From Bacteroidales bacterium (GTDB taxonomy: Bacteria > Bacteroidota > Bacteroidia > Bacteroidales > M50B96), in NCBI GenBank assembly GCA_021740905.1, contig JAIOYV010000012.1:1-64000 (forward strand): DNA of 64,000 nt, given 5' to 3'. A program made the translations under genes and the position numbers. The notes beneath the pieces are model-generated. The model ran no database searches, was not told where the DNA came from, and saw nothing but the letters and a program-made list of their open reading frames with translations. This document shows positions 7,177 to 15,902 of the stretch, piece by piece (position 1 is the first letter of the stretch; the number at the start of each line of letters is the position of its first letter).

Positions 7177-8589
7177 ATGGCTTTCCTTAAAAAATATCAG
7201 AATCACATAATACTGCTGGCGGCCCTGGTGGCGTTTGTGCTGTTCAAGATACCCCACCTTTCGCTGCCTTATTATTGGGACGAGGCCTGGGTATATGGCC
7301 CTGCCGTTCGGTTGATGGCGCAAAACGGGCTGGGCTTGCTTCCCGATGCACTGCCGGTTCATTACTCGCGGGGACATCCTTTGCTGTTCCATTTCTTGGT
7401 GGCTGCCTGGTTGCAACTATTTGGCAATACCGTTTTGATGAGCCATGTGTTTGCGCTGGTAGTTTCAATTCTTTTGGTTGTAGCCCTGTATTTTGTTGGG
7501 AAAGATTTATTCGACCAAAACATTGCCCTTGTTTCGGTTTTGCTTTTGTTGATGCAACCCATCTTCCTGGCCCAGTCGGGATTGGTATTGCCCGAAGTAA
7601 TGCTTGCCTTGTTTGCCCTATTGAGTGTTTTTTTCTTTCTGAAGAAGAAAATGACTCTCTATTTTATAAGTGCCACACTTATGCTCTTTACCAAAGAAAC
7701 CGGGGTGGCCATTGTTTTTGTGGCCTTCATGCTTGAAATTGTCCGGCAAAAGGGTGGGATTTTAAGCCAGCCCTGGAAAACAATAAAAACCCTGTTTGTG
7801 GTTGGTTCACCGGTGCTCGTTCTTTTTGCCTATTTGCTTGTCCAGTATTTTTATCAGGGATGGTTCCTGTTTCCCGAACACACAGGTTTTGTAACTTTCG
7901 ACATCGCCACGGTTTGGAATAGGTTGACCGAAGGCTACGGGGCCTACATTTTTATATACCAGGGCCGCAACCTGTTGTTATTCTCAGCGCTTGTGCTATT
8001 GGTTTATGCCCTTATCCGAAAAGTAAAATTGGACCACAAAACTGAGTTGTTTGCACTTTTTGCCTTCATTGTAGGTTTTATGCTGGTAAGCTCGGTAAAC
8101 TTTTTTTCGAATAGGTACACCTTGACGGTGGTTGTCCTTTTCCTTGTTTTATCAACCGGGATCATCCTTCAGGTTTTAAAAAATAAATATTTGGCTATCG
8201 GCTTTACTTTTATTGCCCTTGCTCTTCAGATTCCCATCCTGCAAAAAAAATCGGGCAGCGACCACAATCTGGGCTATGTAAATGCAGTGAAAGCAAATAT
8301 AGCCATGACTGATTATATTTCAACACTTCAAATTCAGGACAAAGAAATTTGTGCCAATTTCAATACTATGGAAATATTGAGAAATCCCCTTTGTGGTTAT
8401 GTGGACGAAGGAACCAGTTTTAAAAACCTTGTTCATCCTTTTAATGATGAAACCGATTACTGCATCATTTCTAATTACGACACACCCAAAGCGGATTGGG
8501 ACCTTGCTGAAAAAAATGATCTGAAATTAATGCAACGCTTTGAGATGGGCCAGGCTTGGATTGCAATTTATCAAAATACAACCAAGTGA
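7177..8589 (+). CDS. GT39-like polytopic glycosyltransferase
   Basis: 470 residues with about ten or more hydrophobic segments. The first is followed by an extracytoplasmic loop with an acidic pair (D35-E36 in YYWDEAW), as in GT-C fold enzymes that use polyprenyl-phosphate sugars (PMT/ArnT relatives). A KETG motif follows the mid-protein helices, also typical. The hydrophilic C-terminal part lies outside the membrane. The sugar acceptor is unknown. It converges with the GH16 operon, the two stops being only 9 nt apart, and follows the peptidase gene by 81 nt. Confidence 0.8.
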   Translation: MAFLKKYQNHIILLAALVAFVLFKIPHLSLPYYWDEAWVYGPAVRLMAQNGLGLLPDALPVHYSRGHPLLFHFLVAAWLQLFGNTVLMSHVFALVVSILLVVALYFVGKDLFDQNIALVSVLLLLMQPIFLAQSGLVLPEVMLALFALLSVFFFLKKKMTLYFISATLMLFTKETGVAIVFVAFMLEIVRQKGGILSQPWKTIKTLFVVGSPVLVLFAYLLVQYFYQGWFLFPEHTGFVTFDIATVWNRLTEGYGAYIFIYQGRNLLLFSALVLLVYALIRKVKLDHKTELFALFAFIVGFMLVSSVNFFSNRYTLTVVVLFLVLSTGIILQVLKNKYLAIGFTFIALALQIPILQKKSGSDHNLGYVNAVKANIAMTDYISTLQIQDKEICANFNTMEILRNPLCGYVDEGTSFKNLVHPFNDETDYCIISNYDTPKADWDLAEKNDLKLMQRFEMGQAWIAIYQNTTK

Positions 8590-8597
8590 AAGTTTTG

Positions 8598-9797
8598 CTA
8601 CTTTGATAACAGCACTTTGTGCCTATTGATTTGATGGTTTGCCGGGTTTTCAATAATGATAAAATACATCCCATCTCCCAGAAAACGAATATCAATTTCA
8701 GTTGAAGGTTCATTCAACTCTTTCTGAAATAGAGTTGTAAACTGCATATCCACCACCTTCATTTTGACTGGACCTGAATTATTATTTTCAACTTCAACCC
8801 TAATATATCCCACATTCGGATTTGGGAACACTTGGGAAAACAAAGCATCCCCTTTGCTTGCACTGATAATATCTTCACGCATGTAATACCTTATCCAATC
8901 AATTTGGAACTTTGCAGGAAAAGGGGTTGAGCCATCGGGTTTATTTCCATCACGGTTATCCACTGCAATATTAAAAATAAGGGTCATCGAATCTTTTGGG
9001 AAAGGTGTTTCCTGATAAGGTTGCCAAGCATTTAACCGACATCCCACATCGCTGCCATATTGATAATACCGGGAATATCTCCTAATCAATTCCCCATCCA
9101 CGTACCATTCGATTTTATAAGGCTCCCACAACAAACCGTAGGTATGGTAGTTTTTTGAATAATCTGATCCTCTGTTTTTTGAAGGACACATAACACCATC
9201 ATGATGCACATTCATGTTTAATACGTTGGGTTTGTCCTCCCAAAATTCGAAAACATCGATTTCCTGTTCAATGGTATTATTGTATTGATCCTTATAATCA
9301 CCATACATCCACATGGCAGGCCATATTCCTTTACCCGAAGGGATTTTGCACGAAGCCTCGAAGTAACCATAGCTATATGTCCTTAGTGATTTAGTAAGTC
9401 CTGCAGTGTAGTTAAACCACCGGTAATTGGGCAAGCCATCGCTTAAAATTTCGTTTGAATCGAGCCACAGTATCACAAGTTCCTGAACCTGTTCGGGCTT
9501 TGCGATAAGATTTAATATTCCGTTTTCAACAACAACATTCCGCAGTGTCACCACATTTTGATGGGCACCGCCCTGAATTGAACCAGGGTAATTGCTTCCT
9601 TTCCATTTCCCCCGGTCCAGGCTATCGCCATCAAAGTTATCCTCAAAAACCAAAACCCACTCGCTATCGTTGCAAAGGTTGATGTCCTGGACGGGAAGGA
9701 TGTTTGTGCCCCCGCTGCAATTGTCCGAGAAAAACTGAGCATTTACGCATAGAGGCCAAAGCCAAAAAATCCATAAATAGAAAATCCATTTTTTCAT
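8598..9797 (-). CDS. secreted GH16 glycoside hydrolase, T9SS sorting domain (copy 1)
   Basis: 399 residues: signal peptide 1-20, a GH16 beta-jellyroll (about 45-300) and a C-terminal T9SS sorting domain from about 320 (VFPNPNVG start). The catalytic motif ExDxxE is E179, D181, E184, the nucleophile and acid/base of retaining beta-glucanases. GH16 covers laminarinases, agarases, carrageenases and others; the substrate cannot be assigned from motifs. Residues 21-61 are identical to copy 2. Last gene of the operon; its ATG overlaps the stop of the membrane protein gene by 4 nt. Confidence 0.9.
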   Translation of the reverse strand: MKKWIFYLWIFWLWPLCVNAQFFSDNCSGGTNILPVQDINLCNDSEWVLVFEDNFDGDSLDRGKWKGSNYPGSIQGGAHQNVVTLRNVVVENGILNLIAKPEQVQELVILWLDSNEILSDGLPNYRWFNYTAGLTKSLRTYSYGYFEASCKIPSGKGIWPAMWMYGDYKDQYNNTIEQEIDVFEFWEDKPNVLNMNVHHDGVMCPSKNRGSDYSKNYHTYGLLWEPYKIEWYVDGELIRRYSRYYQYGSDVGCRLNAWQPYQETPFPKDSMTLIFNIAVDNRDGNKPDGSTPFPAKFQIDWIRYYMREDIISASKGDALFSQVFPNPNVGYIRVEVENNNSGPVKMKVVDMQFTTLFQKELNEPSTEIDIRFLGDGMYFIIIENPANHQINRHKVLLSK

Positions 9798-11275
9798 TGT
9801 CGATTTTTCTTAGAATTATGTAAGTCATCTTCATTGTAGTAAAGCTTCTTTTCATCCGTGATCCTCCAAATCTGTAATAGTTGAGCATTCAGTTCGGAGT
9901 AGTTTGGATCGGTAATCTTTTCCCAAGATAATAAGAAACAATCATTTGAAATGGGCACAATGCTATCTCTCGATTCAGAAATTTTCCTTAAAGCTATCCT
10001 CTCGCAATCGTTTTTATAAAACCCGGCTTTATCGGCATTTGTAAAGATCAACAAAACAACAATTATTATAGGTACATACCAGGCTCGCTGACGCGATAAC
10101 AACTTCTTTAAAATGAAAAGTGAAGACATCCCAAAAAAGAAAATGAGGCTTAAAGTGATTGGCATAATAGTGTCGTATCGAAGTATGTTTGGGCGATGTT
10201 CCCTATATCCACCTAGAGGAAGCAACAATATATAAACCAATGTAAAGATTCCGATCCATTTAAACGTATTCAATATTTTCCTACCCTCATCTGTTTTGTA
10301 TTTTTTTCTGATAAAAAGCGCGTTAAAAGCAATGATCAAAAGTAAAACTGGAAAGCCAGGTTTTTGGGTAAGAGGAAAAAATAGCCCCAATGGAAGTCTT
10401 GAATACATTTCGATCAATGGCAAATGAAAAGAATTGTTAATGGAATCAAATCGTGCTAAAAAGAGTGAATAAAGGGAAAAAACACTAATTGGGAGTAAAA
10501 AAAACCAGTAATTTTTCGGGATTTTAAAAATTGTGAATGCAGCTCGTTTGATAAATCCTTCTTGTTTTGAAAGGAGGTAATTGTTTTTGAAATTAACAAA
10601 AACAACTAAGAGCGAGAATATTAAAACGATGCCTGGGTTCAAATGCCCGCTTAAAGAAACCACAATGGCCAGTGGAATCCATAAAATACTTATTAACAAT
10701 TGATGTGTAGGTTTCGCCCCATGTAGAAGCTGAATGATAAGAGGTGAAAAATAGAGTAGCAACAAAGCGAGCGGAAAAGCATAAAAGAAAGTATATGTGG
10801 TAAATGAATCAATTATGCCCATGTAATTCCGATAGCCATTGGTTTGAAAAAATGGGGTAACTAAAGAGGCCGCGACAAGAAAGTCGATATTTAAAATATT
10901 TTTGATACCGGTAATGCTAAAAGCCAACAGATAGATTAGAGAAAGCTGTATAAGGATTTTGGCGATTGCACAAGACAAGTAAACACTATCTATAGCCTCA
11001 GCAAAATTTTGCAACAATATGGGAACATAGTTGAAATACTCTTTCATGACCCAGTGGCTAAAGAATCTGTTTGGATTTGGATAGCCGGAGGTTTCGGAAA
11101 ATACCTTAAATCCAAAAGGGCTTTCAAGTATTTGTTTTACATCGTCTGATGGAACAATGCCACCTGCCATATCAAAATCTAAAGGGGTATTGTAAAACTG
11201 TAAAAATGAAAACCCTGAGTCGGCCAATAATAAAAGAATAAGTACAGGATATAATATGTATTTTGCTTTTTGCAT
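9794..11275 (-). CDS. polytopic membrane protein, unknown (GT-C-like?)
   Basis: 493 residues with about ten to twelve hydrophobic helices. The first loop after helix 1 is acidic (D33, D35, D44, D45 in PLDFDMAGG and PSDD), recalling the catalytic loop of GT-C glycosyltransferases, and the C-terminal tail is soluble. No family is recognised with certainty. It lies between GH16 copies 2 and 1 in one operon: 14 nt after copy 2, with a 4-nt overlap with copy 1. A link to surface polysaccharide or glycosylation of the secreted enzymes is possible but only inferred. Confidence 0.6.
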   Translation of the reverse strand: MQKAKYILYPVLILLLLADSGFSFLQFYNTPLDFDMAGGIVPSDDVKQILESPFGFKVFSETSGYPNPNRFFSHWVMKEYFNYVPILLQNFAEAIDSVYLSCAIAKILIQLSLIYLLAFSITGIKNILNIDFLVAASLVTPFFQTNGYRNYMGIIDSFTTYTFFYAFPLALLLLYFSPLIIQLLHGAKPTHQLLISILWIPLAIVVSLSGHLNPGIVLIFSLLVVFVNFKNNYLLSKQEGFIKRAAFTIFKIPKNYWFFLLPISVFSLYSLFLARFDSINNSFHLPLIEMYSRLPLGLFFPLTQKPGFPVLLLIIAFNALFIRKKYKTDEGRKILNTFKWIGIFTLVYILLLPLGGYREHRPNILRYDTIMPITLSLIFFFGMSSLFILKKLLSRQRAWYVPIIIVVLLIFTNADKAGFYKNDCERIALRKISESRDSIVPISNDCFLLSWEKITDPNYSELNAQLLQIWRITDEKKLYYNEDDLHNSKKNRQ

Positions 11276-11289
11276 GATAATAGGTTGCC

Positions 11290-12489
11290 TTACTTCGAGA
11301 TTATTATTTTATGAAAATCACATTGATGGGTTTCAGTATTTTCTACTTGTAAGAAATACAATCCATTTTCAAGAAAGTCGATACTGAGTTGATGGACATT
11401 ACCTGGCAAATATTTCTCAAAAACAGGGTTTAACTGTATTGAAAGAATCCTGATCTGTACCTTATCGGAGTATGTTACATCTACTTCCACGGTAATTGTG
11501 CCTTGGTTTGGATTGGGGTAAACCAGTGAATTAAAAGGCAATTGCTTTGTGCTATTCATCAAATCTTCCCTCACATAATACCGGGTCCAGTCAATCTGAA
11601 ATTTACTTGGAAAAGGGGTAGAGCCATCGGGTTTTTGACCATCCCGCTTATCAACCCCGGTACTTAAAAACAAGGTCATCGACTCCTTTGGGAATGGAGC
11701 TTCCTGATAGGGTTGCCAAGCGTTTAGCCTACAACCGGCATCACTTCCATTTTGAGTATAACGCGAATACCTCCTTATCAATTCCCCATCAACATACCAC
11801 TCTAACATATATGGCTCCCACAGCAATCCAAAAGTATGGAAGTCTTTTGAATAATCAGTTCCTCGGTACTTTGCTGGACACACATCGCCATCATGGTGAA
11901 TGTTTGTGCGTATTATTTTTGTTTTGCCTTCACAAAACTCAAATACATCCAATTCCTGCTCAATTGTATTATTGTATTCATCCTGATAAGCACCATACTC
12001 CCACATGGCCGGCCAAATACCTTTTCCTGCCGGGATTTTGCAAGAAGCTTCGAAGTAACCATAAGGAAATTTCTTGATCGGCATTATAAGTGCTGCGGTA
12101 TAATCGAACCATCTATAATTGGGTAGGCCGTCGCTTAGGATTTCGTTCGTATCTTTCCATGTAATTACTAAATCCTTGACATGTTCAGGCTTAGCAATAA
12201 GATTTAAAATACCATTTTCAACAATGGCATTTCGTAAAGTTTGAACATCTTGATTTGGGCTGGTTATCAAAGAACCGCGTCCACTGCTTTCTTTCCATTT
12301 TGTAAGATCCAAACTATCCCCATCAAAGTTGTCCTCAAAAACCAACACCCATTCGCTGTCGTTGCAAAGGTTGATGTCCTGGACGGGAAGGATATTAGTG
12401 CCCCCGCTGCAGTTATCAGAGAAAAACTGACTGTAACTTGGCATTGAACAAATCCAAAATAGAACTACAATAAATACTAATTTTTTCAT
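11290..12489 (-). CDS. secreted GH16 glycoside hydrolase, T9SS sorting domain (copy 2)
   Basis: 399 residues: signal peptide 1-20, GH16 catalytic domain with ExDxxE at E179, D181, E184 (EQELDVFEF), and a T9SS C-terminal domain (VYPNPNQG, then GLYFLQVEN). It is close to copy 1 throughout, with residues 21-61 identical. A cysteine follows the active-site strand (FCEG) where copies 1 and 3 have W or D, which may affect the glycan groove. Its start overlaps the stop of copy 3 by 4 nt, indicating translational coupling. Confidence 0.9.
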   Translation of the reverse strand: MKKLVFIVVLFWICSMPSYSQFFSDNCSGGTNILPVQDINLCNDSEWVLVFEDNFDGDSLDLTKWKESSGRGSLITSPNQDVQTLRNAIVENGILNLIAKPEHVKDLVITWKDTNEILSDGLPNYRWFDYTAALIMPIKKFPYGYFEASCKIPAGKGIWPAMWEYGAYQDEYNNTIEQELDVFEFCEGKTKIIRTNIHHDGDVCPAKYRGTDYSKDFHTFGLLWEPYMLEWYVDGELIRRYSRYTQNGSDAGCRLNAWQPYQEAPFPKESMTLFLSTGVDKRDGQKPDGSTPFPSKFQIDWTRYYVREDLMNSTKQLPFNSLVYPNPNQGTITVEVDVTYSDKVQIRILSIQLNPVFEKYLPGNVHQLSIDFLENGLYFLQVENTETHQCDFHKIIISK

Positions 12490-13688
12490 CTTGAAATAAT
12501 TATTTTGTGGTGGTTAACCTGAAACGTTTCTTTGTTTTCGACTTGTAGAAAATAGATGCCATTTTCGAGAGAGCTTAAATCAATATGGTTTATGGAGTCG
12601 TGCAAGTTTTGGGTAAGTATCAATTTTGAATACGCAGAAAAGAGCTTGATCTGTACCCTGTCCGAAAAGCTGTCGGGTATTTCAATTGTTAGCAAGCCTT
12701 GGTTAGGATTGGGAAAAACCTGAGAAAAGAAATCGGATTTGTATTCCATGTCTATTAAATCTTCCCTCACATGATATCGTACCCAATCGATTTCGAAAGT
12801 GCTCGGAAAAACTGTAGAAGCATCCGGTTTTTTTCCTTCACGGTTGTCGATAGTAAAATTAAAAATAAGGTCTGTAGGGTGTCTTGGGAAAGGGGCTTCC
12901 TGAAAGGGTTGCCAGGCATTAAGAAGGCAACCCACATCACTTCCATTTTGAGTGTACCTTGGATATCGTCTGATAAGTTCTCCATCAATATACCATTCCA
13001 ATTTATAGGGTTCCCAAATCAATGAGTATGTATGAAATTCTTTTGAAAAATCAGGTCCCTTATAATCCGACTGGCATACATATCCATCGTAATGAATATT
13101 CATATTGAAATCATTGGGTTTGTTGTCATCGATTTCGAAAACATCAATTTCTTCGTTAATATTTGCATTGTCAGGTCCCTGGGATTCAGTATACATCCAC
13201 ATGGCCGACCCAAAACCTTTACCGGAAGGAATTTTACATGATGCCTCGAAATAACCAAAACCGAATTTCTCGACAGAAAAGATATAGGCAGTTGTATAAT
13301 CATACCAACGGATATTTGGCAAACCATCGCTGAGTATTTCATTGGAATCTTTCCATGCCACTGATAAGGCATAAATATGTTCTTTCTTCGCCGTAATTTT
13401 TAATAGCCCATCCTCAACAATTGCATTTTCTAAAGTTGAGTAATGTTGTTCAATGTCGGTGGTTAGCGAGCCTTGCTGGTCTTGCCTGTTTTTCCATTTA
13501 CCCCTATCCAGGCTATCCCCATCAAAGTTATCCTCGAAAACCAAAACCCACTCGCTATCGTTGCACAGGTTTATGTCCTGGATGGGAAGAATATTCGTGC
13601 CCCCGCTGCAATTATCAGAGAAAAACTGGGCATTAATGGCCACGGTAAAATTTAAAAGAAAGCACAGGAGAAAGGTGAATTTTTTCAT
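12486..13688 (-). CDS. secreted GH16 glycoside hydrolase, T9SS sorting domain (copy 3)
   Basis: 400 residues from the ATG at 13688; a longer frame to 13772 would run through the promoter, so it is rejected. Signal peptide 1-20, GH16 domain with E180, D182, E185, and a T9SS sorting domain (VFPNPNQG). It differs from copies 1 and 2 near the active site (NINEEIDVFEIDDN) and lacks the NNTIEQ stretch, so its substrate or product range may differ. First gene of the four-gene operon, directly behind a good Bacteroidota promoter. Confidence 0.9.
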   Translation of the reverse strand: MKKFTFLLCFLLNFTVAINAQFFSDNCSGGTNILPIQDINLCNDSEWVLVFEDNFDGDSLDRGKWKNRQDQQGSLTTDIEQHYSTLENAIVEDGLLKITAKKEHIYALSVAWKDSNEILSDGLPNIRWYDYTTAYIFSVEKFGFGYFEASCKIPSGKGFGSAMWMYTESQGPDNANINEEIDVFEIDDNKPNDFNMNIHYDGYVCQSDYKGPDFSKEFHTYSLIWEPYKLEWYIDGELIRRYPRYTQNGSDVGCLLNAWQPFQEAPFPRHPTDLIFNFTIDNREGKKPDASTVFPSTFEIDWVRYHVREDLIDMEYKSDFFSQVFPNPNQGLLTIEIPDSFSDRVQIKLFSAYSKLILTQNLHDSINHIDLSSLENGIYFLQVENKETFQVNHHKIIISR

Positions 13689-13702
13689 TGCTGTTTTTCT
13701 TT

Positions 13703-13736
13703 CAAATATAACAATTTTGTGTGAGTGTTCGACAAA
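13703..13736 (-). promoter_or_regulatory. promoter of the GH16 operon
   Basis: On the minus strand TTTG (13733-13736), 22 nt, then TATATTTG (13703-13710) match the Bacteroidota -33/-7 boxes. The -7 box ends 14 nt before the ATG at 13688, giving a very short leader. The arrangement is almost the same as at 25427-25460. Confidence 0.65.
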
Positions 13737-14064
13737 ATCCAGCCAAATAAAGGAGCCGAAATTATTTACCAATTGGGGGTTGATAATTGGTGTCTGTCTA
13801 TTCTGTTGAGATCAAACGGAAAGCTTATGCGGGATTAGTACCTGTTCGGAATACTTAAAAGTCATAGCACACCTCTTCGATCAACACGCTTAAAACGGCA
13901 CCAAGGATAGGAAGCAGCAACAAATTTGGACAGGTAAACATTTGTTGCTCAACAATGTTTAAGAAAAGAATGATTCTCACCCAATGCAAAAACCCTTGGA
14001 AAGAAAGGAACACAAAGGGAAGGAAGGTTGAGGAATTGGTATGTGGACCATCAATAGGAAAGAA
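13737..14064. other. intergenic between GH16 operon and cyclase cluster
   Basis: No gene was seen. It holds an inverted repeat of 10-bp arms (13916-13925 with 13940-13949, agcaacaaat) about 115 bp upstream of the first cyclase, which could be a regulator site or a leader hairpin. A purine-rich stretch (14000-14063) with aggaaag supplies the ribosome binding site of the cyclase gene. No TAnnTTTG box was evident. Confidence 0.45.
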
Positions 14065-15876
14065 ATGAAAAAGTTATTCCTTTTATTTAGCCTTACCCTG
14101 ATAAGCAGTTTTTGTTTTTCCCAGGATATTCCTAAAAATAACATCGACTCCATGCTGTCTCTGATTAGGACATCGCCTGAAAGTACCACAAACGTTGAAT
14201 TATTCAATAATCTAGCATCGGATTATATTTCAGGAGGGATTCAAAATAAAGACAGTTTGCTCTTATTCATCCAAACCACCATTCAAATTGCGGAACGGAT
14301 AAATGATAAGTATGGACTGGCTACTGCAAATTACAATCTCGGGAAATTTAATATCGGGGCAAATAGCAGTTATGCCGAGGCCACACCTTTCCTGTTAGAA
14401 AGCCTTTCCTTATTTCAAGAATTAAACGACAGTTCGGGCATATCGAAATGCTACATGCAATTGGGATTGATCAGTTACATGATGCAGTATTTTGAAGATG
14501 CTATTAAAAACTTCAACCTGTCGGTGAAATACAATAAAAATCCTACCTCTCTATATTTGATGGCCATATCGTATTCTGAATTGAACCATTTTAAGGAATC
14601 TAAAAAAAACTTCGCGGTAGCCATCCGTGATTTTGAAGCACAAAATAGCCTTTCAGGCCTTACTCAATGCTATATGTACCTGGGGAAAAACTATGAAAGG
14701 GAAGGCAGGTTGGATTCTGCTTTCCATTACATAAACCTGGCCATTGAATCCCAAATTAAAAAGGAGGATATCGAAAATCTGGCCAGGCCTTACGCGCTTA
14801 TATCGGGATGTTATCTAAAGGCCAATGATCTAAAAAAGGCGATATCCTATGCCGATACGAGTTATGAATTATCGAAAAGAAGAAAAGACGAAATTAGTGC
14901 AATCTTATCAACCGAAACCCTGAGCAAGGCCTGGGAAAGAAAGGGTGATTATAAGAAAGCTCATTATTATCTTAAATTATATCATACCCTTAAAAATGAA
15001 AACATCCAAGGCAATACAAAACAAAAGATTGCCGAAATGCAAAGCACCTTCGATTTTACAAAAAGAATAAACGATCAAAAATTAAAATATCAACTGGAAA
15101 TACACCGAAAAAACCGCATAAAAAATATTATGCTTGCTTCTGGTCTGTTTATCCTTTTATTGGCCGGAGGTCTTTGGAACAGGCTGCAATTTTTACGGAG
15201 ATCGAGGACTGCCATTCAAAAAGAGAAAGATATTTCGGAAAACCTGCTTTTGAATATCCTGCCCGAAAACGTGGCCAACGAATTAAAACAAAAAGGCTAC
15301 ACCGATGCCCGGGAATTCGATAAGGCGACCATCCTTTTCTCGGATTTCAAAGGGTTTACAGCGATAAGCGAGCAAATGACCGCTACAGTTTTAGTCGATG
15401 AAATCGATACTTGTTTCAAAGCTTTTGACGACATAATAGATAAATATGGCCTCGAAAAGATCAAGACCATCGGCGATGCTTACATGGCTGCCGGAGGCTT
15501 GCAGGTCCCAGAAACTACACAACCATGTGATGTAGTAAAAGCCGGGTTGGAAATGCAAGATTTCATAATTCATCGACGCGAAAAACACAAGGAACTCGGG
15601 ATCCCATCCTTTGAAATGCGTGTTGGTATTCACACCGGGCCTGTAATAGCCGGTGTGGTTGGTATTAAAAAATTCCAGTACGACATTTGGGGAGATACAG
15701 TAAACACGGCCAGCCGCATGGAGAGTAGCGGTGCAGTTGGTCAGGTAAACATAAGTGAGTCAACGTATGTTTTAATAAAGGATGATGATGACTTTTCTTT
15801 TGAAAGCCGGGGAAAAATTGAAGCGAAAGGCAAGGGAGAGATGGACATGTACTTCGTTTCAGCAATTAGGATTTAG
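14065..15876 (+). CDS. TPR-sensor class III adenylate cyclase (copy 1)
   Basis: 603 residues from the ATG at 14065, preceded by aggaaag. Signal peptide 1-20, diverged TPR helices (about 30-330), a short coiled coil, one membrane helix (about 353-372) and a cytoplasmic class III cyclase domain (about 415-603). Metal-binding aspartates are D427 (FSDFKGFT) and D471 (KTIGDAYMA). YDIWGDTVN has Asp at the purine-selecting position and EKIKTIG the Lys, so ATP rather than GTP is expected. Transition-state Asn/Arg (TVNTASR) are present. The most diverged of the four paralogues; its TPRs lack the regular 120-bp period. Followed by copy 2 after 26 nt. Confidence 0.9.
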   Translation: MKKLFLLFSLTLISSFCFSQDIPKNNIDSMLSLIRTSPESTTNVELFNNLASDYISGGIQNKDSLLLFIQTTIQIAERINDKYGLATANYNLGKFNIGANSSYAEATPFLLESLSLFQELNDSSGISKCYMQLGLISYMMQYFEDAIKNFNLSVKYNKNPTSLYLMAISYSELNHFKESKKNFAVAIRDFEAQNSLSGLTQCYMYLGKNYEREGRLDSAFHYINLAIESQIKKEDIENLARPYALISGCYLKANDLKKAISYADTSYELSKRRKDEISAILSTETLSKAWERKGDYKKAHYYLKLYHTLKNENIQGNTKQKIAEMQSTFDFTKRINDQKLKYQLEIHRKNRIKNIMLASGLFILLLAGGLWNRLQFLRRSRTAIQKEKDISENLLLNILPENVANELKQKGYTDAREFDKATILFSDFKGFTAISEQMTATVLVDEIDTCFKAFDDIIDKYGLEKIKTIGDAYMAAGGLQVPETTQPCDVVKAGLEMQDFIIHRREKHKELGIPSFEMRVGIHTGPVIAGVVGIKKFQYDIWGDTVNTASRMESSGAVGQVNISESTYVLIKDDDDFSFESRGKIEAKGKGEMDMYFVSAIRI

Positions 15877-15902
15877 CCAATAAAAAGTACAAATTACCGA
15901 AT

